From NCBI RefSeq assembly GCF_000231385.2, contig NC_018515.1:1632501-1696500 (forward strand): a stretch of DNA of 64,000 nt, in the 5' to 3' direction. The notes beneath the pieces are model-generated. The model saw nothing but the letters and a program-made list of their open reading frames with translations, made no database searches and was not told the origin of the DNA. This DNA is from Desulfosporosinus meridiei DSM 13257 (GTDB lineage Bacteria; Bacillota; Desulfitobacteriia; Desulfitobacteriales; Desulfitobacteriaceae). The position numbers and the translations under genes were made by a program. Within the stretch, counting starts at the first letter, position 1. Every line of letters starts with the position of its first letter. This document shows, in pieces, positions 11,194 to 20,671 of the stretch.

Positions 11194-12036
11194 GTGTCTA
11201 TCAAATTAGAACATGTATTAAAGCGCGTACATGCACTTCCTCCCTTACCCTCATCAGCTATCCAAGTGTTAGAACTTACGAATAATCCTGCTACCTCTGT
11301 TAAACAGCTTGAAACTGTTATTGGTAAGGATCCTGCTCTTACGGCAGGGATTCTTCGTCAGGCTAATTCTGCTTATTATGGTTACCCCAGAAGAATCTCG
11401 TCCCTTCGGGAAGCTATCGTTTTGCTCGGTTTTCAGCTAACTCAAGAGTTAGCTATGTCTGCAGCAATTTCACCTGTTCTTAAAACCAATCTAGCGGGTT
11501 ATGAGATAGACCAAGAGGGACTATGGAAACATTCCTTACTTACAGCGATGGCTGCGAGAAAGGTGTGTCAACATTGTAAACTTCCTTACGGAGAGGTTGC
11601 CTTTATTGCAGGATTACTTCATGATATCGGTAAACTAGTTATTTCCGTCTATGTTCAAGAAGTTAGCGATTTTCTACGGCAGAAAGCAAAGGACACACCG
11701 CTTACTTTTGTAGAACTTGAAGAAAAAGTAATAGGATTCGACCATGCAAGGGCGGGCGGTTTTTTAGCTCGATCATGGAATTTGCCTGAAGAATTAGTAG
11801 CTGCAATTTCTTTTCACCATTCCTTAAGTAACGCTCAGAATCATGAAGAACTGTCTAGTGTAATCCATGTTGCCAATGGTCTTGCTAGTTTATTAGGAGT
11901 TGCAGGAGGGGTGGATAGTTCATTGAATCCTATCCGCCAAAAGGCTCTTGACCTTCTGAACTTCCAAACGTCGGATCTTGAACTTCTCAAGGATGACCTT
12001 AGCAAAGTTCTTGTAGATCCTACCATTTTTGGTTAA
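11194..12036 (+). CDS. HDOD domain protein
   Basis: A 280-residue HDOD-domain protein (HD-related output domain). The N-terminal segment LPPLPSSAIQVLELTNNP is characteristic, and the motif FIAGLLHDIGKLVI is retained near residue 150, so the metal-binding HD pair is present, unlike in many HDOD proteins. Such proteins act in signalling, often with cyclic dinucleotides; phosphodiesterase activity is possible but not shown. GTG start with GGGAGG nine bases before. It appears monocistronic. Confidence 0.85.
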   Translation: MSIKLEHVLKRVHALPPLPSSAIQVLELTNNPATSVKQLETVIGKDPALTAGILRQANSAYYGYPRRISSLREAIVLLGFQLTQELAMSAAISPVLKTNLAGYEIDQEGLWKHSLLTAMAARKVCQHCKLPYGEVAFIAGLLHDIGKLVISVYVQEVSDFLRQKAKDTPLTFVELEEKVIGFDHARAGGFLARSWNLPEELVAAISFHHSLSNAQNHEELSSVIHVANGLASLLGVAGGVDSSLNPIRQKALDLLNFQTSDLELLKDDLSKVLVDPTIFG

Positions 12037-12165
12037 TGAATTGAATCTCCTAAGATAACCCTGACATAGGCATTATGAAGCTGTCCTAACACTTGTAAGT
12101 CTTGGCTTCAAATTCTCAAATCCTGAAATTCAAAATTATCGCTTCTAAACATAAAGCAAAAACGC

Positions 12166-12210
12166 AAAATCGGTCACTTCCACTTCAACAATGGAAGCAG
12201 GCCGATTTTT
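12166..12210 (+). terminator. Intrinsic terminator after the HDOD gene
   Basis: Outer stem AAAATCGG/CCGATTTTT with an inner CTTCCA/TGGAAG pairing, ending in a T run. Confidence 0.75.
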
Positions 12211-12323
12211 AATGAAGGTAATTATTTTTTATAGGCTTAAGTTTTCACTCGGCCCCATAAGAAAATGCTTGTTTGGTTAAAATCACTTTGACAAGAACAT
12301 ATGTTTTGTATATAGTTAAAGTA

Positions 12324-13646
12324 GTGATTGTCAGGGGGTCGATTATTATAGATATTTTTGATAAGCTGACTATCTTATCAGATTCAGCGAAATATGATGT
12401 AGCTTGCACCTCAAGCGGTATAGATAGAAAAGGAAAATCAGGCAGTTTGGGTAGTGCTGCAAAAGCAGGGATATGTCATAGTTTTTCCGCCGATGGCCGC
12501 TGCATTTCCTTACTGAAAGTGCTGATGACAAATGTCTGTGTCTTTGATTGTAAATATTGTATCAATCGTGAATCTAATGATACTCCAAGAGCTGCATTTA
12601 CACCCCAAGAACTAGCGGAATTGACCATTAACTTTTACCGCCGTAACTATATCGAGGGTTTGTTTCTAAGCTCTGGTGTTATTAAAAACCCTAATTATAC
12701 AGCTGAACAAATGATTAAGGCTTTGGAACTGCTTCGTAATGTATATCACTTTAACGGTTATATTCATGTCAAGGCTATACCCGGAGCAGATAGTGAACTT
12801 ATCACACGCTTAGGACTCTTAGCAGATCGGATGAGTATAAATATTGAGCTTCCATCTCAAGAAAGTTTAAGGCTTCTGGCCCCGAATAAGACAAAAGAGT
12901 CCATCTTACGTCCTATGGGGCTTATAAGTAATAAAATCCAGGAAAACAGAACAGATCTTGTGAAATATCGTCACGCTTCCAGATTTGTGCCTGCTGGGCA
13001 GAGTACTCAGCTGATTGTGGGAGCTACTCCTGATACGGATCACACTATTTTGACACTCACTGAGGGGCTCTACAAAAAATACGGTCTTAAGCGAGTTTTT
13101 TTCTCCGCCTATATGCCCGTTGTCGAGAATTCCCTCTTGCCGGCCATTGACACAAAACCACCACTGATTAGAGAACATCGACTTTATCAAGCAGACTGGT
13201 TATTGCGCTTTTATGGCTTTGAAGCAAAGGAATTACTTGATGCGCGAAATCCTAATTTCAATTTACAAGTCGATCCTAAATGCAACTGGGCCTTAAATAA
13301 CATGGATAAATTTCCGGTTGAGATTAATAGAGCATCTCATGAAATGCTTTTAAGAGTCCCTGGAATTGGTGTGATTAGTGCCCAACGAATAATTACTGCC
13401 AGGAGAAATGGCACTCTTGATTTTGCCAGTCTTAAAAAGCTGGGGGTTGTTCTCAAACGTGCCCAGTATTTCATTACTTGCCAAGGAAAGATTATGGAGG
13501 GCCTAAAAATAACTTCGGATAGCACTATTAGAACATTAATGTCAGATCAATATAAGCTCCCGTCATATCAAGAGCAGTTAAGTCTTTTTGATGAACCTTT
13601 TATTACGAGAAAGGATGTGCAGCAATGCTTGACGGGACAGATATAG
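12324..13646 (+). CDS. Radical SAM protein, putative DNA modification/repair
   Basis: A radical S-adenosylmethionine enzyme. The cluster-binding motif CVFDCKYC (CxxxCxxC) lies about 70 residues in. A helix-hairpin-helix near the C-terminus (EMLLRVPGIGVISAQRIITARR) suggests DNA binding. This matches the family known as rSAM_link_UDG, usually paired with the downstream gene. The start is uncertain. Family members begin close to DIFDKL, here preceded only by ATT/ATA codons 6-9 bases after AGGGGG. The GTG given is the nearest standard start. The stop codon is TAG, and 22 bases overlap the next gene. Confidence 0.85.
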   Translation: MIVRGSIIIDIFDKLTILSDSAKYDVACTSSGIDRKGKSGSLGSAAKAGICHSFSADGRCISLLKVLMTNVCVFDCKYCINRESNDTPRAAFTPQELAELTINFYRRNYIEGLFLSSGVIKNPNYTAEQMIKALELLRNVYHFNGYIHVKAIPGADSELITRLGLLADRMSINIELPSQESLRLLAPNKTKESILRPMGLISNKIQENRTDLVKYRHASRFVPAGQSTQLIVGATPDTDHTILTLTEGLYKKYGLKRVFFSAYMPVVENSLLPAIDTKPPLIREHRLYQADWLLRFYGFEAKELLDARNPNFNLQVDPKCNWALNNMDKFPVEINRASHEMLLRVPGIGVISAQRIITARRNGTLDFASLKKLGVVLKRAQYFITCQGKIMEGLKITSDSTIRTLMSDQYKLPSYQEQLSLFDEPFITRKDVQQCLTGQI

Positions 13647-14488
13647 TGTACGCCTATGATGGCACTTTTGAGGGTCTGATGTGTTGTGTCTTTGAGAGTT
13701 ATGAATGTAAAGAAATTCCCTGCCTCATCCGTCCTCCAAGTGTCCAGCAAACTATTTTTGACACTTCAAAATGGATTGAAACAGATTCCCAAAAAGCCGA
13801 CAGGGTTTATAACTCTATTCCTGTAAGAATTTCTTCTGAAGCTCAAGAGTTAGTGAAACTAGGGTTTTTAACCTGCGAGGAGAATAAAGAACTACTAATT
13901 TTTCGTTTTTTACGGTTAGGTTTTAAGGTTGGTGGCAAAGTCATGACCATGCTTACAGATGAGGCAGTTTGTTCACTGCAAAAAGCCGTTCGCCATTTGA
14001 CGTCCGAAAGCCATAAGTATAAGGGCTTTATTCGCTTTTCTGTGTTTGGGGAGGCATTGGTTGCAGTTATTGAACCCAAAAACTACGTTCTCCCTCTTTT
14101 GTCTGCGCATTTTTGTGATCGTTATAACGGTGAAAAATTTATGATTTATGATAAAACCCACAGCGTGGCCTTAATCTATCAGTCCAATCGTGCTGAATTG
14201 ATTGGTGTGGAAGGGTTAACTCTTCCCAATGTTGATTCTATGGAGGCAAAGTATCGCCTATTGTGGAAGCAGTTTTACAACACAATTGCCATTGAAGGAA
14301 GAACTAACCCCCGCTGTCGAATGACCTTAATGCCTAAACGATACTGGAACCAAATGACCGAACTGGATAATACCAATACTTTGGTTAACTTTAAACTTAC
14401 CGAAACAAATAAAACCATCGCAAATGATATAAGCAAAACAGCAGACAAAACAGTAAGATACCAAATTCAAGGTAAGCAAGTTCCTTAG
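13625..14488 (+). CDS. Probable DNA metabolism protein linked to the radical SAM gene
   Basis: A 287-residue protein of the TIGR03915-type family, which almost always accompanies the radical SAM gene just upstream (overlapping by 22 bases here). Its N-terminus (YAYDGTFEGLMCCVFESY) is typical. In many relatives a uracil-DNA glycosylase-like domain follows; none is obvious here and the protein ends at about 287 residues with a polar tail. The partner gene and overlap imply a joint, possibly DNA-repair, role that is not experimentally known to me. Confidence 0.8.
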   Translation: MLDGTDIVYAYDGTFEGLMCCVFESYECKEIPCLIRPPSVQQTIFDTSKWIETDSQKADRVYNSIPVRISSEAQELVKLGFLTCEENKELLIFRFLRLGFKVGGKVMTMLTDEAVCSLQKAVRHLTSESHKYKGFIRFSVFGEALVAVIEPKNYVLPLLSAHFCDRYNGEKFMIYDKTHSVALIYQSNRAELIGVEGLTLPNVDSMEAKYRLLWKQFYNTIAIEGRTNPRCRMTLMPKRYWNQMTELDNTNTLVNFKLTETNKTIANDISKTADKTVRYQIQGKQVP

Positions 14489-14554
14489 TTTCTCGTCGAC
14501 GGGTTTGTCGATGCTGATTCTGGGAGTTATGGGGTATTATAGTCGGCAAGATAT

Positions 14555-14598
14555 GCAGAAGCACAGGGGTGACCTAACGGTCACCCCTGTGCTTCTGC
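14555..14598. terminator. Perfect 20-bp hairpin after the radical SAM pair
   Basis: Twenty-base arms (14555-14574 and 14579-14598) around the loop TAAC. No T run follows, so it may act as an mRNA-end stabiliser rather than a classical terminator. Confidence 0.6.
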
Positions 14599-14707
14599 TC
14601 TAACCAATATTCGGAAATGCAAATATTTCACGGATTATACAAGGAAAATTAGGCTTTATGGCGAATTATTACATAGAATAATATGAAGTAACGAGGAGCT
14701 AGGATTA

Positions 14708-15889
14708 ATGAAAAAAGGGATAAGCATACTGCGTAAGACAAGTCTTGTGGGTCTTATCGGAGTTTTACTTTTTGTGGCCTCATCGGTGCCTGTTCGGGCT
14801 GACAATTTACAACAACAGCTTACTCAATCTCAAAAGCAAGCCAGTCAAATGAAGGCAGCTCTCAATGCTCAAAAGGAAAAAGTAGCCGGCGCGACGACCC
14901 AGGTGTTGGCCTTAAAACAATCCGTTGAGGCATTAAATAATAGCATCGCTCGAGAACAAGAAAAGCTCACCGACGAACAAAAAAACCTTAAGAATTTAGA
15001 AGCTGAGCAGCAAAAGCTAGAGATTAAACGTCAGGAACACATTAAAGCTTTAGGAAATGTCCTGCGAAGCAACTATGAAGATGGAATTACTACATACCTG
15101 GCGGTCTTATTCGAATCCACTAGTTTATCGGATTTTATCGATCGGGCCGATAAGATCCAGATGATCATAAATAATCACAGTAAACTGCAAGAGGACATTC
15201 AGAAATTGAAAGAGTCTATGGATACGCAAAAGGAACTTATCGAACAAAAGAAGGAAGTCATTCAGGTTGCCATTCAGGGTAAAACTGAGACACAACAAGA
15301 AGTTCAGAAAGTATTGGTTAAACAGCAGACTGTGTTAGATCAACTAAGCAAAGAAGAAAAGGCAGCCTTAAATGCTTCCTTATCTGCTCAAGCAAAAGTT
15401 AATCGTATCCAACAATTGATTGAACAGGAAAAACTTGAAGCTGCTTACGCTGCCAAGGAGAAATCTTCTGGATCATCATCAGGCGGAGGGGGAGTTTCCG
15501 GTACAGTCGCTGTCTCAGGTGGAGCTAAGCAAGTTCTTAATTATGGAGCTCAATTCTTAGGAATTAAATATGTCTGGGGTGGTACGACCCCTTCGCCGGG
15601 ATTTGATTGTTCAGGGTACGTACAATATGTTTTCCGAAACAGTGGTATAACCCTGAGCAGAACTTCAGAGCAGCAGTTTAATAATGGAGTTTCCGTTTCT
15701 CGTTCGGACTTAAAACCCGGGGATTTGGTATTTTTTGCCACATACTCATCAGGTGCATCTCATGTAGGAATCTATGCCGGAAACAATACAATGATTCATT
15801 CCTCTTCTGGAGGGGTTTCCTATGATGATATGACTAGTTCATACTGGGCTAAGCGATATCTGGGAGCTCGTCGAGTTATTGCCCAGTAA
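14708..15889 (+). CDS. NlpC/P60 peptidoglycan hydrolase with coiled coil
   Basis: A 393-residue secreted protein. Residues 1-32 form a signal peptide ending near VPVRA. Residues about 33-245 are a long coiled coil rich in Gln, Lys and Glu, as in CwlO/PcsB-type hydrolases. A Ser/Gly linker precedes a C-terminal NlpC/P60 domain with catalytic Cys in FDCSGYVQYVF and His in SHVGIYAG. It is expected to cleave peptide stems of peptidoglycan, under control of the coiled coil in relatives (FtsEX-type). Preceded by AGGAGCTAGG. Monocistronic with a terminator behind. Confidence 0.92.
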   Translation: MKKGISILRKTSLVGLIGVLLFVASSVPVRADNLQQQLTQSQKQASQMKAALNAQKEKVAGATTQVLALKQSVEALNNSIAREQEKLTDEQKNLKNLEAEQQKLEIKRQEHIKALGNVLRSNYEDGITTYLAVLFESTSLSDFIDRADKIQMIINNHSKLQEDIQKLKESMDTQKELIEQKKEVIQVAIQGKTETQQEVQKVLVKQQTVLDQLSKEEKAALNASLSAQAKVNRIQQLIEQEKLEAAYAAKEKSSGSSSGGGGVSGTVAVSGGAKQVLNYGAQFLGIKYVWGGTTPSPGFDCSGYVQYVFRNSGITLSRTSEQQFNNGVSVSRSDLKPGDLVFFATYSSGASHVGIYAGNNTMIHSSSGGVSYDDMTSSYWAKRYLGARRVIAQ

Positions 15890-16030
15890 ATGACAAGGGC
15901 GAGCTTTTCCAGAATTGATTTTGGAATAGAAATTCATTCACATACCACTTAATGTTGATTCGGGATGGGCAGGTTAATCTCACTTTTAAGTTCCAAATCC
16001 TTTTGGTTTTCAATCTAAATGGCTGATCGG

Positions 16031-16080
16031 AACCCTAGACCCTAGACATACTTATAATGGCTAGGGTTTTGTTTTTTGTT
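16031..16080 (+). terminator. Intrinsic terminator after the NlpC/P60 gene
   Basis: Stem AACCCTAG/CTAGGGTT followed by a T-rich stretch. Confidence 0.85.
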
Positions 16081-16108
16081 AGTAGAAAATCTCTCTCGCA
16101 ACAAGTAT

Positions 16109-16579
16109 TTAAACCATTTTAATATGTTCGCTTTTGTGAAATATCCAGACGGAAATTAAGCACCAAGAAAGATAAACAAAAGGTTGGATGTATTTATAGA
16201 TTCCGATTGTTTCATATAGTCCTGATTGGGACATTACCATACCCACTGAATAATTTAAGGCTACAAAAGCGAGGAGATAGGGGACAAAAAAAGTTTTCCT
16301 CACAGGAAGAAAGTAGAAGAAAAGCATGAAGTAAAAAGTCCATCCAATGGGAGTCCAAAATGAAAAAAGCCCGAAGATACTTGTCTCACCCATGTTTTTG
16401 TAGTTTAAGTACCCCATAAAATGAAATAAAGCCACAAGTAGGGTATCTCCAATACCTCCAAAAATCAAACCATAAAGAAGATATTTCTTATATAAGTTTC
16501 TAGGAATTAAGATAATCGTCGCTAGCCCAATAGTAGCCGCAAAAATGAAATAAAAGGACAAATCAAACATTAAATACAA
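16109..16579 (-). CDS. Hypothetical membrane protein, 156 residues
   Basis: Not assigned to a function. Five hydrophobic segments are visible, with charged loops between (NLYKK, PVRK) and a short cytoplasmic-looking tail (HKSEHIKMV). Aromatic-rich segments recall small integral proteins of spore formers (CBO0543-like), but I cannot be sure. The alternative start at 16570 would remove three residues. It is transcribed away from butyrate kinase, with about 230 bp of AT-rich intergenic DNA between them. Confidence 0.6.
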   Translation of the reverse strand: MYLMFDLSFYFIFAATIGLATIILIPRNLYKKYLLYGLIFGGIGDTLLVALFHFMGYLNYKNMGETSIFGLFSFWTPIGWTFYFMLFFYFLPVRKTFFVPYLLAFVALNYSVGMVMSQSGLYETIGIYKYIQPFVYLSWCLISVWIFHKSEHIKMV

Positions 16580-16811
16580 CTCTTTCTCTATAGATTTTAT
16601 TGTAGAATTTCCATATCTGAAGATATTAATTCACCAAACCATAAACGAGGTGAAATTGAACTATAACATACATTCAGTAGGATAAGGCATTTGGTAGTTT
16701 GCGTTTTAGTTGTGATATGCTGTGATATAATAAAAGGCCAAAGGCTTGGCTTAGTTAAGTGGTCATTAATTATTAAAAATTGCTTTTATATAAAACTAGG
16801 GGGAAAGATTC

Positions 16812-17876
16812 TTGAAAATACTCGTAATTAATCCAGGATCAACTTCAACAAAAATTGCCGTTTATGAGGATAGCAAATGTTCATGGAAGTATGGAATAAA
16901 TCATCCTGCCCAGGAGATCAACACCTTTTTACGGGTAAGTGATCAATCTGAATATCGCATCAAATATATATTAGAGCTCTTGGAGGAAAAAGGATCTTCC
17001 CTGGACTCTTTTGCTGGAATAGTGGGACGGGGCGGAATGCTCAATCCACTTGTTGGCGGGACTTACTTGGTGGACGAAAATCTGGTTAAAATCTTGCAAA
17101 ACCCACCTGGTGGGGAACATGCTTCAAATTTAGGTGGTATCATTGCCTATTACTTAGGACAGAAAACAAAAGTTCCTGTCTATATTGTTGATCCCGTTTC
17201 AGTTGACGAAATGGAGCCGGTAGCCAGGCTTTCGGGACTTCCTGAACTGCCCCGACTCAGCCAATCCCATGCCTTAAACATGAAGGCTGTAGCCCGAAAG
17301 GTGGCAAATAGGTTAGGGAAGGCTTATGATGAGGTTAACCTTATTGTTGCTCACTTAGGTGGAGGAATTTCAGTAACCCCTCATCGGCGAGGGAAAATGA
17401 TTGATGTCAATAATGCTAATAATGAGGGGCCTTATTCGGTTGAACGCTGTGGTACCCTGCCCAGCGCTCAACTTGTAAAATTATGCTATTCGGGGAAGTA
17501 TACTGAGCAGGAAATGCGGGCCAAAATCCTTAAAGAAGGTGGTTTGTTCGCTTATCTGGGAACTAAAGATGCTCAGGAAGTTGAGAGACGGATGAAAAAC
17601 GGAGACTCCTACGCAAGTCTTATCCTGGAAGGACTATGTTATCAAGTAGCGAAGGAAATTGGGGCCATGGCAACGGTTTTGCTCGGTGGGGTTGACCAGA
17701 TAGTCTTGACCGGGGGACTTGCGCATTCAGAGTTTATTACTCAGGAAATCACGCGGCGGGTATCATTTATTGCTCCGGTAATTGTGATTCCAGGCGAAGA
17801 AGAGATGGAAGCATTAGCTCTTGGAGCCTTAAGAGTTCTTAATGGAGAAGAGGAAGCCTTAACTTATAACAGTTAG
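16812..17876 (+). CDS. buk: Butyrate kinase family protein
   Basis: A 354-residue ASKHA-fold kinase that converts an acyl phosphate and ADP to the carboxylic acid and ATP. The N-terminus ILVINPGSTSTKIAVYE is the classic acetate/butyrate kinase phosphate-binding motif, and VAHLGGGISVTPHRRGKMIDV follows. TTG start with AGGGGGA upstream. Butyrate kinases are about 355 residues long, so this is complete. Next to it are phosphate butyryltransferase and indolepyruvate ferredoxin oxidoreductase, which suggests use for branched-chain or aryl acids rather than only butyrate. Confidence 0.93.
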   Translation: MKILVINPGSTSTKIAVYEDSKCSWKYGINHPAQEINTFLRVSDQSEYRIKYILELLEEKGSSLDSFAGIVGRGGMLNPLVGGTYLVDENLVKILQNPPGGEHASNLGGIIAYYLGQKTKVPVYIVDPVSVDEMEPVARLSGLPELPRLSQSHALNMKAVARKVANRLGKAYDEVNLIVAHLGGGISVTPHRRGKMIDVNNANNEGPYSVERCGTLPSAQLVKLCYSGKYTEQEMRAKILKEGGLFAYLGTKDAQEVERRMKNGDSYASLILEGLCYQVAKEIGAMATVLLGGVDQIVLTGGLAHSEFITQEITRRVSFIAPVIVIPGEEEMEALALGALRVLNGEEEALTYNS

Positions 17877-17925
17877 TAGGGATATAATACTAACCAGAAA
17901 GGATAACTTTAAATGGGGTGTAACA

Positions 17926-18834
17926 ATGCGCTTTAGCGGGTTTGATGCTTTATTCGATAGAGCAAGGAGTTTAGGCCGGGCAAAAGTAGCTGTGGCAGCT
18001 GCTGCCGATAAAGAAGTAATGGAAGCTATCAAATTAGCTGAACAAGAAGGACTGATTACACCGCTGCTGATTGGTGATGTCAATCAGATTGAGCAACTGG
18101 CCTTAGAAATAGGGTGGAACTTGGAAAGAGCCAAGTTGATTCAGGAAGCAAATCCTCAAGAAGCAGCTCATAAGGCTGTAGATGCAATTGTCAATGGGGA
18201 AGCGGATTTTTTGATGAAAGGGCTGATTAACAGTTCGGACTTTTTACGGGCTGTACTTCGTCCTGAAGGAGGACTTCGAACCGGACGTTTGCTGAGTCAC
18301 TTAGCAGCATTTCAAGTTCCTGGGTACTCTCATTTGTTCTTTGTAACAGATGGAGGAATGAATATTGCACCGGACTTGACTCAGAAAAAACAAATATTAG
18401 AAAACAGTTTGTTCTATTTGCAGAGAATCGGAATGGAATTAGTAAATGTCATAATACTCGCAGCTAATGAAATGGTTGATCCCAAAATGCCGGCGACAAT
18501 GGATGCCAAGGAATTAGTCGCAATGGGAAAAGCAGGAGAATTCCCAGGGGCGATTGTAGAAGGCCCGCTAGCTCTTGACGGAGCAGTAAGTGCTGTTGCA
18601 CTAAAACATAAGGGAATTAGCAGTAAAATTAATGGCGAGGTCGATTTGATTTTAACTCCGACCATTGAGGTAGGGAACGTCTTAGGAAAATCAATGGTCT
18701 ATTTTGCAGGAGCAACAATGGCAGGAATTGTCCTTGGGGCTAAAGTGCCTATAGTACTGACCTCACGCAGCGACACCCCTAGGAACAAGTTTATGGCCAT
18801 AACCATGGCTGCTTTAAGCCGAACACTATCATAA
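17926..18834 (+). CDS. ptb: Phosphate butyryltransferase
   Basis: A 302-residue phosphotransacylase (acyl-CoA + phosphate to acyl phosphate + CoA). The family motifs are visible: FLMKGLINSSDFLRAVL, SHLFFVTDGGMNIAPDL, and a C-terminal MAGIVLGAKVPIVLTSRSDT. It lies 49 bp after buk in the same direction. With buk it makes ATP from acyl-CoA; a product of the 2-oxoacid oxidoreductase downstream is a likely source. Confidence 0.93.
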   Translation: MRFSGFDALFDRARSLGRAKVAVAAAADKEVMEAIKLAEQEGLITPLLIGDVNQIEQLALEIGWNLERAKLIQEANPQEAAHKAVDAIVNGEADFLMKGLINSSDFLRAVLRPEGGLRTGRLLSHLAAFQVPGYSHLFFVTDGGMNIAPDLTQKKQILENSLFYLQRIGMELVNVIILAANEMVDPKMPATMDAKELVAMGKAGEFPGAIVEGPLALDGAVSAVALKHKGISSKINGEVDLILTPTIEVGNVLGKSMVYFAGATMAGIVLGAKVPIVLTSRSDTPRNKFMAITMAALSRTLS

Positions 18835-18934
18835 GCCTCTTTACATTTTTCTATTTTTTGAGTTAAAATGCTTGTATGAGTTCATTTTAGAAAAAATTTG
18901 CTCATTTCTACTAAGGGGGGAGACTAGAGAAAGC

Positions 18935-20671
18935 ATGAAAAAATTAATGACAGGCAATGAGGCAATTGCTCGGGGTGTCTATGAATATGGAGTCGGCGTA
19001 GCTGCTGCCTATCCTGGCACACCAAGTACTGAAATCCTCGAAAATATTGTGAAATACCCTGAAGTTTATTGTCAGTGGTCGCCTAATGAAAAAGTAGCAA
19101 TGGAAGTCGGAATCGGGGCAGCTATTGCCGGCGCTCGCTCTATTGTTGCTATGAAAATGGTAGGTGTTAATGTAGCTGCGGATCCGCTTTTTACTGTAGC
19201 TTACACTGGAACTCGTGCTGGCTTAGTCTTAGTGTCAGCGGATGATCCGGGAATGCACTCCTCGCAGAATGAGCAGGACAATAGACTATATGCAGCCTTT
19301 GCTAAGATACCCTTGTTAGAGCCCTCTAACTCTCAGGAAGCTAAAGATATGGTTGGCTTGGCGATGGAGATTTCCGAAACTTTTGATACGCCCGTAATGA
19401 TTCGGATAACGACACGGATAGCCCACTCCCAGAGCTTTGTAGAGTTACAGGATCCTCAAGAACGAATAATTAAGACCTATGAGCGTAATCAAAGTAAATA
19501 TGTTATGCTTCCGGCTAATGGACGCGCTCGGCGTTTAGTAGTGGAAGAAAGGATGCATAAACTCGCTGACTATACAGAGACAGTGGCAGTTAATTATATG
19601 GAGATGGATGACCCAGGCGTTGGAATTATAACCTCCGGGATTTCCTATCAATATGTTAAAGAAGCTCTTCCTAAGGCTTCTGTTCTAAAATTAGGATTGA
19701 CCAATCCTTTACCGTCAGGCTTGATTAAAGAGTTTGCGGCTAAAGTCGATAAACTCTATGTTGTCGAGGAATTGGAGCCCTATATGGAAAACGAAGTCCG
19801 TAGACTGGGCATAAATGTCGTAGGTAAAGAACTCTTCCCACCCTTCGGGGAACTCTCCGTTCGGATGATAGGGGAAAAGATCAGCGGTCAACCCGGAATA
19901 CCGGTAGCTCCAGCTTTTGACTCGCCGGTTCGCCCGCCGGTGATGTGCCCCGGTTGCCCGCACCGTGGAGTTTTTTACACCCTTAAACAACTTAAATTGA
20001 TTGTTTCAGGTGATATTGGCTGTTATACTTTGGGGGCAATGGCTCCACTCCAAGCAATGGATACAACAATTTGCATGGGGGCCTCAATCTCAGCAGGTTT
20101 AGGTATGATCAAAGCTCATCCGGAAATGGCCGAAAATATGGTGGCAGTAATTGGTGACTCAACCTTCCTCCATTCCGGGATTACCGGACTTATGGACGTG
20201 GTTTATAACGGTGGAAACCTTACGACAATTATTCTCGACAACTCCATCACAGCCATGACAGGGCACCAGCATAACCCCTCTACAGGCCAGTCACTGATGG
20301 GTCAGCCGGCTCCTCAAGTCGACTTTGTTGCTTTATGTAAGGCTTTGGGAATAAAGCGAATTACCGAAGTTGATCCTTTTGACCTACCAAGGGTTAAAGA
20401 AGTCATTAAAGCAGAAGTTGCCGCCCCGGAACCTTCAGTGATTATTGCTAAACGTCCTTGTGCTCTTATTATCAAAAACACAGAAAAGCCTCTCCAAGTT
20501 CAAGACTGCAGTGGCTGCAAAATGTGCCTAAAACTAGGATGTCCAGCACTTTCTTTTGATGAAGAAAATAAAACTGCTCAAGTTGACCAAGCCCTATGTA
20601 CAGGGTGCGGAGTGTGCATAAATATATGTAAGTTTAATGCCTTGCGAAAGGCCGGTGACGGTAATGTCTAA
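18935..20671 (+). CDS. iorA: Indolepyruvate ferredoxin oxidoreductase, alpha subunit
   Basis: A 578-residue thiamine-diphosphate enzyme subunit that oxidises aryl 2-oxoacids to aryl-CoA, reducing ferredoxin. The N-terminal TGNEAIARGVYEYGVGVAAAYPGTPSTE is diagnostic. The TPP region is GDIGCYTLGAMAP and DNSITAMTGHQHNP. Two C-terminal [4Fe-4S] sets are present (CSGCKMCLKLGCP, CTGCGVCINIC). ATG at 18935 is chosen because the family starts MKKLMTGNEA and GGGGGGAG lies upstream, though at about 12 bases. It overlaps iorB by 8 bases. Confidence 0.93.
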   Translation: MKKLMTGNEAIARGVYEYGVGVAAAYPGTPSTEILENIVKYPEVYCQWSPNEKVAMEVGIGAAIAGARSIVAMKMVGVNVAADPLFTVAYTGTRAGLVLVSADDPGMHSSQNEQDNRLYAAFAKIPLLEPSNSQEAKDMVGLAMEISETFDTPVMIRITTRIAHSQSFVELQDPQERIIKTYERNQSKYVMLPANGRARRLVVEERMHKLADYTETVAVNYMEMDDPGVGIITSGISYQYVKEALPKASVLKLGLTNPLPSGLIKEFAAKVDKLYVVEELEPYMENEVRRLGINVVGKELFPPFGELSVRMIGEKISGQPGIPVAPAFDSPVRPPVMCPGCPHRGVFYTLKQLKLIVSGDIGCYTLGAMAPLQAMDTTICMGASISAGLGMIKAHPEMAENMVAVIGDSTFLHSGITGLMDVVYNGGNLTTIILDNSITAMTGHQHNPSTGQSLMGQPAPQVDFVALCKALGIKRITEVDPFDLPRVKEVIKAEVAAPEPSVIIAKRPCALIIKNTEKPLQVQDCSGCKMCLKLGCPALSFDEENKTAQVDQALCTGCGVCINICKFNALRKAGDGNV

